Assembly (NCBI GenBank): GCA_021372535.1
Contig: JAJFUH010000135.1
Span: forward strand, 18,895-82,894
Direction: 5' to 3'
DNA from: a bacterium
Lineage (GTDB): Bacteria > Latescibacterota > Latescibacteria > Latescibacterales > Latescibacteraceae
Length of the DNA: 64,000 nucleotides
This document shows, one piece after another, positions 17,666 through 26,699 of the stretch. How positions within the stretch are numbered: the stretch's first letter is position 1; each line of letters begins with the position of its first letter. Under the pieces are notes generated by a model, which saw only the letters and a program-made list of their open reading frames with translations, ran no database searches and was not told the DNA's origin. The position numbers and the translations under genes were made by a program.

Positions 17666-18634
17666 ATGAAAACAGTAATGGTACTCATAATCCTTGTTTT
17701 TCAGACGGCGCTTTCTCAAGATGTGTGTGCTCAGGCGAAAACTCCGGCCTCCCCGGCTCCCGATTCAACGGTAAAAGCCGAGGGACTCACTGATTTCACA
17801 CGATCTGCGCCTGTATATGATGCCCAGGGGAAACGTGATCCTTTCGGTTCTCTCGCTCCCGCGGAAGTTGAAGAAAACAAGAAGATCAAGGGGCTTTTTA
17901 ATTACGAGAAAGCAAAGTTGCAGGGTATCGTTAAAACCGATGACGACATATATGCGCTTGTGCTGGACGCCGATGGTTTCGGGCATGTGCTTCGCGTGGG
18001 TTACATGGTTTATGGCGGGTATGTGACGGACATCACTGATGACAGCGTCCGTATACATGTAGTTAAATATGGGCGGTCGATTTCTGTGGACATGTTCCTC
18101 GAATCCTCGAAATCGACGGTTCTTGTCGAGCAGGACGAGAAGAATGTCATCAAGAGACCCGGAATCGATATCGTGTATGAGACAGGCAGCCAGCCTCAGA
18201 AGACAATAAGGATAGAGGATATTGTCATACCGTCACTTTCAACAAAAACGCTTGAGGAAAAATGGCTGAGTACAAGTGGTGAGTTCCCTGTGGTCGAACA
18301 GCAGACCGAAAGTACTTCCAAAGAGAATGTGAAAGCATTTTCGCTCTACGATCCTCCCGATGACTCGTGGATCAGGCTGCCCCATGTATTGAAATGGTCT
18401 AGGTATGATGGCGATTCTGTAACGTATATACTTCTTGTCGATGACAATCCGGATTTTGGCCCTCCGAATATCATAAGGGAAAAAGTCAGGGAAACATCAT
18501 ATATTCTGATAGAGGATATGGAGTTACCGCTTAATAAGAAACTGTACTGGAAGGTTATCGCGCTTGACAGTTCCGGAATTGAGCTTCCCTGCCGTCAGTC
18601 CTGTTTATCATTCAGGATAGCCGGCAATAAATGA
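17666..18634 (+). CDS. pilP: PilP-like pilus assembly protein with extra C-terminal Ig/FN3-like domain
   Basis: A 322-residue exported protein, well above the usual ~170-200 residues of PilP. Residues about 45-150 carry the PilP core: the hallmark RDPFGSLAP, then LQGIVKTDDD and the HVLRVGYMVYGGYVTDI segment that contacts the secretin N0 domain. After a linker, residues about 230-320 form an Ig/FN3-like domain (HVLKWSRYDGD..., KLYWKVIALDSSG). That domain resembles the C-terminal domain of the FN3 lipoprotein at 26700-27980. The signal peptide ends near VCAQA and has no convincing lipobox, whereas PilP is commonly a lipoprotein. The role of the added domain is unknown; it would face the periplasm near PilQ. 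Confidence 0.85.
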   Translation: MKTVMVLIILVFQTALSQDVCAQAKTPASPAPDSTVKAEGLTDFTRSAPVYDAQGKRDPFGSLAPAEVEENKKIKGLFNYEKAKLQGIVKTDDDIYALVLDADGFGHVLRVGYMVYGGYVTDITDDSVRIHVVKYGRSISVDMFLESSKSTVLVEQDEKNVIKRPGIDIVYETGSQPQKTIRIEDIVIPSLSTKTLEEKWLSTSGEFPVVEQQTESTSKENVKAFSLYDPPDDSWIRLPHVLKWSRYDGDSVTYILLVDDNPDFGPPNIIREKVRETSYILIEDMELPLNKKLYWKVIALDSSGIELPCRQSCLSFRIAGNK

Positions 18635-18648
18635 TCGAGGTGACCGCT

Positions 18649-19914
18649 ATGAAAAAACATATGGTTTATGCTGCACTGCTTTTCGGGGTATGTGCGGTTT
18701 TCTTGTACGGAACAGGGACATGCGAAACCTCGCAGAGTCCGACTACAATAGAGATATCACGGCTTGATTTTGAGAATGCGGATATCCGTCAGGTCATCAA
18801 AACCCTTGCGGAGATAGGTAACCGTAACATTATCCTCGATCAGGATATCACCGGCGCGTGTACGATTTTTCTTAAGGATATAACATGGGAATCGGCGCTT
18901 CTCGCGGTACTCAACATGAAAAATCTCGTCGGGTACGAAGATAACGGGTATATCAAGGTTCTTCCCCGTGAAAAATACACCTTGCAGATCAATTCTCTCA
19001 AAGAGATTCAGAAAAAACAATCTGTCGAAGTAAAACTTGCCGCCCCCAAAAAGGTGAGGGTAATTCAAATTCACCATGCGAATGCGGCAAATGTCAAGAC
19101 AACCATCGATCAGCTGCTTGGCGATGCGGATAAGCCATCAGTCGATATACGGACAAATTCTCTCGTGTTTACCGCATCGGATTCCAGCCTGGCTGTGATC
19201 GAGGATATTATCAAGGAGCTCGATAAGGAAACAAAGCAGGTTTCCATCGAGGTCAGGATGGTTACCGTTGATTCCGGATTTCTCTCCGAACTCGGTGTGA
19301 ACTGGTCGGCGGTGAAAAACAATAATTCCGCTTCTCAGAATACGGTTAACGTGGCGAATCAACTGATTGTCGGTAAATATGCGGGTTCCATTTCGGATGT
19401 GATGCTCGAGGCGACACTCGCATCGTTGATCGACAAGAACAAAGCCGAAGTTATATCGCGTCCCCATATAACGACCCAGGATAACGAACAGGCGATCCTC
19501 AGGTCCGGCCAACAGATACCGTTGCTTTCTTATGACGAAGCACGTAATGTAGTTCTCGATATGATCGATGCCTCGACCGAGCTTCAGGTCACTCCTCACA
19601 TACTCACGGATGATCGTATTCTCCTTGATGTAATGGCTGCGAGGAGAAAGGGAGAAGCCGTTGGTACGGGAGTGAGAATTACCGAGGAGAAGGCCGACGT
19701 TAAAATTATAACATCAAACGGTGAAACTGCGGTTATCGGCGGTTTGCGTCAGATGTCGGATACAAAGAGTGATACGGGTATCCCGATTTTACAGAATATC
19801 CCGCTTGTCGGGCAGTTGTTCAAGTATACGAAAATTGAAAACAAGAAAACCGATCTGGTTATTTTTATAACACCGAATATTATTGAACGGGTTAAGACAG
19901 AGTCGCCCCAATGA
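18649..19914 (+). CDS. pilQ: Type IV pilus secretin PilQ (short form)
   Basis: A 421-residue outer-membrane secretin that forms the pore for the pilus. The signal peptide ends near GTGTCETS. An N0/STN-like domain (LDFENADIRQVIKTLAEI), an N1 domain (VIQIHHANAANVKTTIDQLL) and the secretin domain (EVISRPHITTQDNEQA, then VIGGLRQ and LVGQLFK) follow. It lacks the AMIN domains found at the N-terminus of longer PilQ proteins, so peptidoglycan binding would need another protein. The start is ATG 18649 with GAGGTGA 5 bases upstream; the frame is open from 18631, overlapping the pilP stop codon. Translation is probably coupled to pilP. Confidence 0.94.
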   Translation: MKKHMVYAALLFGVCAVFLYGTGTCETSQSPTTIEISRLDFENADIRQVIKTLAEIGNRNIILDQDITGACTIFLKDITWESALLAVLNMKNLVGYEDNGYIKVLPREKYTLQINSLKEIQKKQSVEVKLAAPKKVRVIQIHHANAANVKTTIDQLLGDADKPSVDIRTNSLVFTASDSSLAVIEDIIKELDKETKQVSIEVRMVTVDSGFLSELGVNWSAVKNNNSASQNTVNVANQLIVGKYAGSISDVMLEATLASLIDKNKAEVISRPHITTQDNEQAILRSGQQIPLLSYDEARNVVLDMIDASTELQVTPHILTDDRILLDVMAARRKGEAVGTGVRITEEKADVKIITSNGETAVIGGLRQMSDTKSDTGIPILQNIPLVGQLFKYTKIENKKTDLVIFITPNIIERVKTESPQ

Positions 19915-20004
19915 TGTTCGGACGAACGCTGTATCATCTTAATGGTTTTATATATGACACGCTGAGTAACCTTGGTGTGTAACTGATCTCTACTGGGGTG
20001 AACC

Positions 20005-23000
20005 ATGAAAAGAATAATTGGTAATTACTCGGCACATCTGAGCTGGATTGCGATATTGTCGATTGTTGGCATACTGTTTGTTTTCTCCTGTGAGCAGACA
20101 ACCGGACCCGGAGATGATAAGGTCGAGGTGTCCAACAAGCTGCTTATCTTAACGGATAAGGCCTCTATTGTCGCCAATAAGGGTTCGGTGAATATCTCCG
20201 CTAAAGTATATGCCGACGATGACACTTCCAAAGCGATGAGCGGAATCAAGGTTAAGTTTACCGCCGACAACAGCGCAACGGTGCAGACGGTTAACGATGT
20301 TACCGATACCGGCGGTATTGCCCGCGCGATTCTCTTTGCCGGTTCCCAGGAGGGAAAGGTCAAGATTACCGCAACCATCAGCAATTATTCCAATGCCGCT
20401 TACGTTACGGTCACGCCCGATTCAGGATTGATCGACACCAATCTGTCCATGAATCTCACAAGCGAACCTGCGGTTCTTCCCGCGAACGGGAGTGATGTTT
20501 CGGTAATCAAGGCACAGCTTTTCGACAGTGAAAAAAATCCCGTTCAGGGTGAGACCATTCATTTCACGACATCTCTCGGGATCATTCAGGAATCAGCCAC
20601 TACCGATGAGTGGGGTGTGGCGACCGTCGACCTCAAAAGCGAGCGTTTTAACGGGAAAGCCACGGTAACTGCACGGTACAACCAGATAACCAGGCTGACC
20701 TATGTCGAGTTTTCCGGCGCTGTCGTCAAATCCCAGGCAACCCCTACGGTTCTGGTTGCCGATAATACATCGAAAGCGGTCCTGTCGATTTCGCTGAGCG
20801 ATGCTTCCGGCTCTCCCGTGGTTGATGGACTGGTCAGTTTATCCACGACACTCGGAACGCTGATGTCCGCGGACGGCGTATCGCACGGTTTGTCGATTGT
20901 CGATTCAACATCCACGCAGGGCAAGGTAACCGCATACCTTACATCGGACAAGGACGGAGAGGCGACGATCACCGTTTCCGCGCTCGGTACCCTTGACAGT
21001 CTCACCGTACAGTTCACCAACTATACATTTTCTCTGGCAGCTGCAGAATCGGAGATTTACGCCGGCGGTCAGAAAACGACCGTCAACGCCTCTCTGAAAG
21101 ATAAAGATGGCGCCATCAAACCGATCAGCCGCGATGATGTGAATTTTTCCACAACCCTTGGCACGATTGTGTTCAGCGAAATTAAAACGGACGGAACTGC
21201 TGTTGCTGAGCTGACGAGCGGCTCATCCGCTGGAACTGCCACGGTAACGGCATCGATTAAAAATCCCCCGGTCAGCTCTTCGACCACGGTGAATTTTATC
21301 GCTGCTTCCGCCGACTCTGTATTTATCCAGGCTGACAGACTCTCGGTCAAGATCGGCGGAGAAGAGGTCGAAATACGGGCGACCGTGTATGATGTGACCG
21401 GAAATCCCAAATCGAATGAGACGGTTACATTCTCGATACTGAAAGGCCCGGGCGGCGACGAAAAGATTACTCCTCCTACCGCGGTTACCAACTCCCGCGG
21501 CCAGGCGGTTGTGTCGTTCAAGTCCGGCAATCAGGGTACGAGTCTCGATGGTGTGGAGATACAGGCACGGATCGGAAATATTTTTTCCAATATAATCAAG
21601 CTGACCATTGCCGGCGAACCGTATTCGGTTGTTGTCGGTTTCAGCGCGAGCTCGTTTACGACGAATCCCGACGGAACTCATGGAATCGGTGTTTCCGCCA
21701 TTGTCTCCGATGTAAACCGGAATAAGGTTTCGGACGGTACTATCGTGAACTTCTCTCTTCGTGGTGATGTCGGCGTCATCGAGGGCAGAGTCCCCACGAA
21801 GGACGGCGTCGCTTCAACGACACTCATTTATGCATCGTCCGATGCGGGGAAAGAGGTCGAGGTCATCGCTTCATCCGGCGGAATCAGTAATTCCAAGAGC
21901 GTCGTGCTTCCCGGGAAAGCCGGAACTGTCGCCACGCTCAGTATTTCCCCGAAAGAAAGTTATGTGCAGGCCGATGGAATCAGCACGGTCAGTCTCAGTA
22001 TTTTCCTGACCGATACCAATGGTGAACCGCTCTCGAACCGGACTGTTTATTGCGAAACGGACCTCGGGGTGATTCAACCCTCCGCTATTACCGGCGATCC
22101 CAGTATTCCCGATTCTTCACCGGGTAAAGCGGTTGTCTCCTATACAAGTATAGCGTTACGGCAGGACAGTGTTGCGAATGTGAGAATATATTCAGGCGAA
22201 GTCGAACAGAAAGTGAAGATATATCTCAAAGGCATCACGATGTCAGTAACCGCTGACCCTTCCGAGCTTCCGTCGGATGGTCAGTCCAAGTCCACGATTC
22301 ACGTACTCATAAAAGAGGTTTCTTCCGATATACCGATTTCGGGCAAGGAAGTGAGATTCGGCTCGACCCAGGGTTCTATCGGAGGAAGCGCCACTACCGA
22401 TGCGAGCGGTATCGCCACCTCGACGTTTACCTCGGGATATGCTCCCGGGACAGCCTATATTAAAGTAAATTACGGCGCCACGCTCGTTGATTCTGTTGCG
22501 ATTATCATAAAGGAAGTAAAGGCCCGGGGTATCGAGCTTTTTGCCAATCCGTCCCAGATACCGGCCAATGGGATCAGCACATCGATAATCACTGCCCTCC
22601 TGAGAGATGATAATTATAACCCGATAGTCGGTGAAAACATAATCTTTTCCACGACGCTCGGAACGATAAGCTCCTCCGATACGACCGATACACAGGGCCG
22701 CGCGGAAGCTACCCTTGTCAGCGACAGGCGGAACGGTGAGGCAACCGTAACCGCCAAATTCAAACAGCATGTGACAACCATTCCCGTTAACTTCACCGGG
22801 GTTAAAATCAATGTATCCGCGTCACCGGAGAATCTTTTTGCCGGCGGCGAAGAAGAAACCGTCGTTTCCGCATATGTCAAGGATGCCGCGGATGTTGCGA
22901 TTGTCGGAACCGATGTGAAATTTGCATGGTATCTCGATATCACGAAAATCGGTGAAAAAACGGTTAAAACCGATGTTCAGGGACGCGCATCTATTGCCTT

Positions 23001-25800
23001 TGCAAGCGAGAATTCGGGAAAGGCGAAAATTGTAATCGAAGGCGCAGGCGCTGTTGATTCGACATATGTGACTTTCACCCGCCTCAGATTCACCATCGGA
23101 AGCGACCAGGATTCGGTTGCGACCGGCGGCGATAAACTCCATCTCTGGGCGCAGCTCTACGATACGGTTTCCGAGAAAAACGTGGAGGGTGTAACGGTTG
23201 AGTTTTATACGACGCTCGGAACCATAACCCAGAGCGATGTCACCGATGCCGAGGGAAAAGCGTATGCTGATCTGGTGAGCGCCAATACGGCAGGCTCGGT
23301 GACTGTTTCGGCATCGACGAAATACGGTAATGACAGGATTTCCACCGAGAAACGGTTTACCTATGTGAATGCCCAGCCGGATTCGGTAATTCTGAGAACC
23401 GATGCCAATATTGTTGGTGTCGGCGGAGGGAATTCACGGCTTATTGCCGTTGTTACGGACAAATACGGCAATCCCGTGTCCGATGTGCTTGTCAGTTTCA
23501 AGGTTCTGAAGGGTCCCGCGGGAGGCGAAGAAATCAGGCCGCCGACTGTGACGACCGGATCTTCCGGAACTGCCAGTTCATTCTTCTATTCCGGCCAGCT
23601 GCCAAGTGCATTCGAAAGTGTGTTGATTCAGGCCCAGGTCGGAGCGGTTCAGTCGAATACCGTTGCGTTGACCATTGCCGGTGCACCGGAAACGATTCGA
23701 CCCGGTTACAAGACCGGTACCGACCAGACCGGACTCGATAATAATGACGGCACGTATTCACTTCCCATATCGGCGCTTGTGCTTGATGTTAATTCCAACG
23801 GCGTTGTGGACGGTACCACCGTATACTTTAAGGTCGAACCTCCTGAAGGCGCTGTCATCAGCCCTGTAAAGACAGTCAACAGCGTGGCTGCGTCCAAAAT
23901 TACCTATCCTGCGGCTTCAGCCGGCAGAAAGGTCACCCTGACCGCTTCCGCGGGAGGCAAGGAAGGCTCGATATCCTTCACGCTTCCGGGATTCATGGTC
24001 TCGTATCTTTCGGTCAGCGCATCGCCGAAGAGTATCCCTGCTGATGGAAAATCGACATGTACTATCAGAGCGACAATTTTTGATATAAGCGGTTCTGCGG
24101 CAAGTGTCCCCGATGGAACCACGATTTCGTTCACAACCGATGGCGGAACGATCGATCCCTTTGTTGCAACAACCGTTGACGGTGTGGCGACCACCACGCT
24201 TACGAGCGATAAAAACGCCAACAGGTATGTGTTGGTAACTGCAAAATCAGGTACCCTGCAGGATTATACTTCTGTTTTGTTCGCAGAGGTAGGGACGAGT
24301 GTCAATCAGGTTTCCGATATCGAGCTGAGCGCCGAGCCTTCGATCATCGTTGCGGATGGTTTGATGGAATCCATTATTACCGCTACGCTCAGGATGTTTG
24401 ACGGTTCAGTTATCACGACACCCACTACCGTTTCTTTCACAACGGATGTTGGAGATATTGAAAAATTCACACGTTCCGACGAGAAGGGCATTGCTACCGC
24501 CCGCTTTACCTCCGGCGTTGTCGGTACTGCAAATATAACCGCAACAGTGGGAACTGTCACCGGAACGACGACAATTATCATTATCCCCGGACCGCCGCAG
24601 TCGGTGGATCTGGTATTTGAACCCACTTCAGTGGGCATTCAGGGTTCGGGACGAAACGAGACTCTGCTCATTACGGCCAAGGTCAAGGATAACAAGAATA
24701 ATCCTGTCGGTGACGGCAATCTGGTCAAGTTCGAACTCGTCGGTACATATGATACTAATTCCTCGCTCTCGCCTTCCGGTGCGACTAACCATGAAAGCGA
24801 ACCTGTTCCCACCGTTAACGGCGCTGCGAGAGTTTCATTCCATGCCGGTACCAAGTCCGGAGCTATTCGTGTAAAGGCTACGGTTGTCACCGAAAACGGT
24901 GAGCCCGTGTCACCGCCTATCACGAGCGAGACGACACAGTTCCTCGTTTATGCCGGACCGGCATACATGGATATGACCAATCTCAACGATCCGTTCACAA
25001 ATTCACGGATGAGACTCTATGGCGGGCCGCTTAATATTTATGCCGGAGCGATCGGAACGAATGATAACAAATCCACGATCACTGTCGTGGTGGCGGACAG
25101 AAACAACAACCCTGTACCAGAAGGTACGGCGGTCCTGTTCAAAACGACAGGCGGGACTATTACTACGGATACGGGATTTACCGACAAAAATGGTATGGCC
25201 AGTGTGACACTCTATTCGACCAATCCGTTCCCGACACGGTTGAATTCAAATACCATTGCCAACCCGAACAGTAATAATCCACTCACCTCGCTGCGTACGC
25301 CTGCGAGCTTTGACATGCCACCTTACGATAGTCTGAAGTCCTATTTTGATATCGATGGCGATGGTTTATATAATAATGGTATTGCCATTGTCACCGCTCA
25401 GACCGAGGGTGTCAACCAGAACGGAAACGAAGTAACCGTCTGGAATTTCGTGCCTATTATTTTCTCGCTTGGAGTTTCGACATTCGAAATTAATACAGAG
25501 CCGGAAATTCTTTACAATGGAGAAACAGCGATATTCGAAATTGTTGTTCACGATGTGAACGGAAATCCGGTCGTAGGCGGTTCTGAAATTACCTTCGCGT
25601 CAGCCAAGGGAGTATTGTCGACCTCGAAGATCGTAACCAATTCCCCGGGAGAGATAAGGTACACGGTGAGCCTGACCAACAATCTCGATCCGGAGAAAGA
25701 CAAAGCCGGAAACACGGTTGTTACTGCGACCCTGGCGAGTCCCAATGGTAAAGCGACCGCGAGTGATGCGATCTATCTGAGTCTTGGAACTGCACCGTAA
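20005..25800 (+). CDS. Giant Ig-like (Big_1/invasin-type) repeat lipoprotein
   Basis: A 1931-residue predicted lipoprotein: signal peptide ending in the lipobox VFSC (Cys near residue 30) and GGGGTGA before the ATG. The rest is about 18 consecutive Ig-like units of roughly 90-105 residues, counted by eye, with the Big_1 signature: 'P..L.ADG.S...I.A.L.D..G.PV', then 'F.TTLGT', 'T.D..G.A...L.S' and 'G.A.VTA'. Units near 21301-21900 and 23367-23970 are closer to one another than to their neighbours (LKGPGGDEKI... and LKGPAGGEEI...), offset by about seven units. The gene follows pilQ after 90 bases on the same strand. The architecture fits a long stalk or adhesin. No catalytic, anchor or autotransporter domain is seen. 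A link to the pilus is inferred only from position. Confidence 0.82.
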   Translation: MKRIIGNYSAHLSWIAILSIVGILFVFSCEQTTGPGDDKVEVSNKLLILTDKASIVANKGSVNISAKVYADDDTSKAMSGIKVKFTADNSATVQTVNDVTDTGGIARAILFAGSQEGKVKITATISNYSNAAYVTVTPDSGLIDTNLSMNLTSEPAVLPANGSDVSVIKAQLFDSEKNPVQGETIHFTTSLGIIQESATTDEWGVATVDLKSERFNGKATVTARYNQITRLTYVEFSGAVVKSQATPTVLVADNTSKAVLSISLSDASGSPVVDGLVSLSTTLGTLMSADGVSHGLSIVDSTSTQGKVTAYLTSDKDGEATITVSALGTLDSLTVQFTNYTFSLAAAESEIYAGGQKTTVNASLKDKDGAIKPISRDDVNFSTTLGTIVFSEIKTDGTAVAELTSGSSAGTATVTASIKNPPVSSSTTVNFIAASADSVFIQADRLSVKIGGEEVEIRATVYDVTGNPKSNETVTFSILKGPGGDEKITPPTAVTNSRGQAVVSFKSGNQGTSLDGVEIQARIGNIFSNIIKLTIAGEPYSVVVGFSASSFTTNPDGTHGIGVSAIVSDVNRNKVSDGTIVNFSLRGDVGVIEGRVPTKDGVASTTLIYASSDAGKEVEVIASSGGISNSKSVVLPGKAGTVATLSISPKESYVQADGISTVSLSIFLTDTNGEPLSNRTVYCETDLGVIQPSAITGDPSIPDSSPGKAVVSYTSIALRQDSVANVRIYSGEVEQKVKIYLKGITMSVTADPSELPSDGQSKSTIHVLIKEVSSDIPISGKEVRFGSTQGSIGGSATTDASGIATSTFTSGYAPGTAYIKVNYGATLVDSVAIIIKEVKARGIELFANPSQIPANGISTSIITALLRDDNYNPIVGENIIFSTTLGTISSSDTTDTQGRAEATLVSDRRNGEATVTAKFKQHVTTIPVNFTGVKINVSASPENLFAGGEEETVVSAYVKDAADVAIVGTDVKFAWYLDITKIGEKTVKTDVQGRASIAFASENSGKAKIVIEGAGAVDSTYVTFTRLRFTIGSDQDSVATGGDKLHLWAQLYDTVSEKNVEGVTVEFYTTLGTITQSDVTDAEGKAYADLVSANTAGSVTVSASTKYGNDRISTEKRFTYVNAQPDSVILRTDANIVGVGGGNSRLIAVVTDKYGNPVSDVLVSFKVLKGPAGGEEIRPPTVTTGSSGTASSFFYSGQLPSAFESVLIQAQVGAVQSNTVALTIAGAPETIRPGYKTGTDQTGLDNNDGTYSLPISALVLDVNSNGVVDGTTVYFKVEPPEGAVISPVKTVNSVAASKITYPAASAGRKVTLTASAGGKEGSISFTLPGFMVSYLSVSASPKSIPADGKSTCTIRATIFDISGSAASVPDGTTISFTTDGGTIDPFVATTVDGVATTTLTSDKNANRYVLVTAKSGTLQDYTSVLFAEVGTSVNQVSDIELSAEPSIIVADGLMESIITATLRMFDGSVITTPTTVSFTTDVGDIEKFTRSDEKGIATARFTSGVVGTANITATVGTVTGTTTIIIIPGPPQSVDLVFEPTSVGIQGSGRNETLLITAKVKDNKNNPVGDGNLVKFELVGTYDTNSSLSPSGATNHESEPVPTVNGAARVSFHAGTKSGAIRVKATVVTENGEPVSPPITSETTQFLVYAGPAYMDMTNLNDPFTNSRMRLYGGPLNIYAGAIGTNDNKSTITVVVADRNNNPVPEGTAVLFKTTGGTITTDTGFTDKNGMASVTLYSTNPFPTRLNSNTIANPNSNNPLTSLRTPASFDMPPYDSLKSYFDIDGDGLYNNGIAIVTAQTEGVNQNGNEVTVWNFVPIIFSLGVSTFEINTEPEILYNGETAIFEIVVHDVNGNPVVGGSEITFASAKGVLSTSKIVTNSPGEIRYTVSLTNNLDPEKDKAGNTVVTATLASPNGKATASDAIYLSLGTAP

Positions 25801-25878
25801 TGATCGTTGAGTATTGACATCGATCACATATGAAAATTATTTTCGAGGAGCACTTGAGTATAGAAGGGGAAGAGATAT

Positions 25879-26661
25879 ATGAAAAATACACTCCTGATTT
25901 TTCTGGTCCTTATTGTCTGTTTTCCCGGTGCAAGCCCGGCCGAGCTGTTCAACAATCCCGGGACGAATGTGGGTAAAAAGAATCTCGTTGTCGGAATAAG
26001 TTACTCATACTCGCTGCATGACTATGAGCTCGATACGGACAAACTTCCCACCTCGTCGAAACGGATCATGCTGAAGGTGACCACGGGTCTGACAGACTGG
26101 CTTGACATCTATATTAAAGGCGGCGGAACCAACCTTCAGCTTGATTACATGGAAAACGATTCCAACGCAATTAAGAATTTTGACAGCGATTATAAAGCCG
26201 GCTTCGGAATGGGCGCCCGTATCCGCCTGCTGAATTTCCCCAACTCGCAGACCCGTGTATTTTTAGAGGGCGGCGGTTTTTACTTTAAAACGGATGATTC
26301 GATTGAATGGGAATATATCGACAGAACCCTCATAAAAAACCGCGACATGAAATGGGCCGATTATTATGCCGGGCTCGGGATTGTCAAACGTGTTGATTTC
26401 ATGGATATTACATGCGGCGTTGGTTTTTCCGAGATTCAGTGGTGGTTGAGGGATACCTATGAAATTCATCAGGGAAATTCAATCACCTGGGACAGAAAAG
26501 ACTGGCGTGATTCCTACGAAGTGAAAAATCCGTTGTTCGGATTTTTCGGGATCGATTTCATTCTGCCGTACGAATATAGAATTTCGGCTCAGGCGGGAAT
26601 CCGCGATCTGGATAACGCGGAAGTATCCATAGCCCTGACTCAGGGGCTTGAACGGCGATAA
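25879..26661 (+). CDS. Small predicted outer-membrane beta-barrel protein
   Basis: A 260-residue exported protein with a signal peptide ending near SPAEL. Amphipathic strand-like segments dominate (KNLVVGISYSYSLHDY, RVFLEGGGFYFKT, YYAGLGIVKRVDF), consistent with a barrel of 8-12 strands; the last strand ends SIALTQGLERR, without the usual terminal aromatic. It lies 78 bases behind the giant Ig-like lipoprotein and is probably co-transcribed, so it may serve as its outer-membrane partner. No family could be named. Confidence 0.6.
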   Translation: MKNTLLIFLVLIVCFPGASPAELFNNPGTNVGKKNLVVGISYSYSLHDYELDTDKLPTSSKRIMLKVTTGLTDWLDIYIKGGGTNLQLDYMENDSNAIKNFDSDYKAGFGMGARIRLLNFPNSQTRVFLEGGGFYFKTDDSIEWEYIDRTLIKNRDMKWADYYAGLGIVKRVDFMDITCGVGFSEIQWWLRDTYEIHQGNSITWDRKDWRDSYEVKNPLFGFFGIDFILPYEYRISAQAGIRDLDNAEVSIALTQGLERR

Positions 26662-26699
26662 GGGCTTTCCGTGAAAAACACCATGGAAAACCCCAAACG

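Noticed and set aside
25801..25826. TGATCG / CGATCA inverted repeat after the giant Ig-like gene as a terminator
   Set aside because: Only six base pairs, 14-base loop and no T-run.
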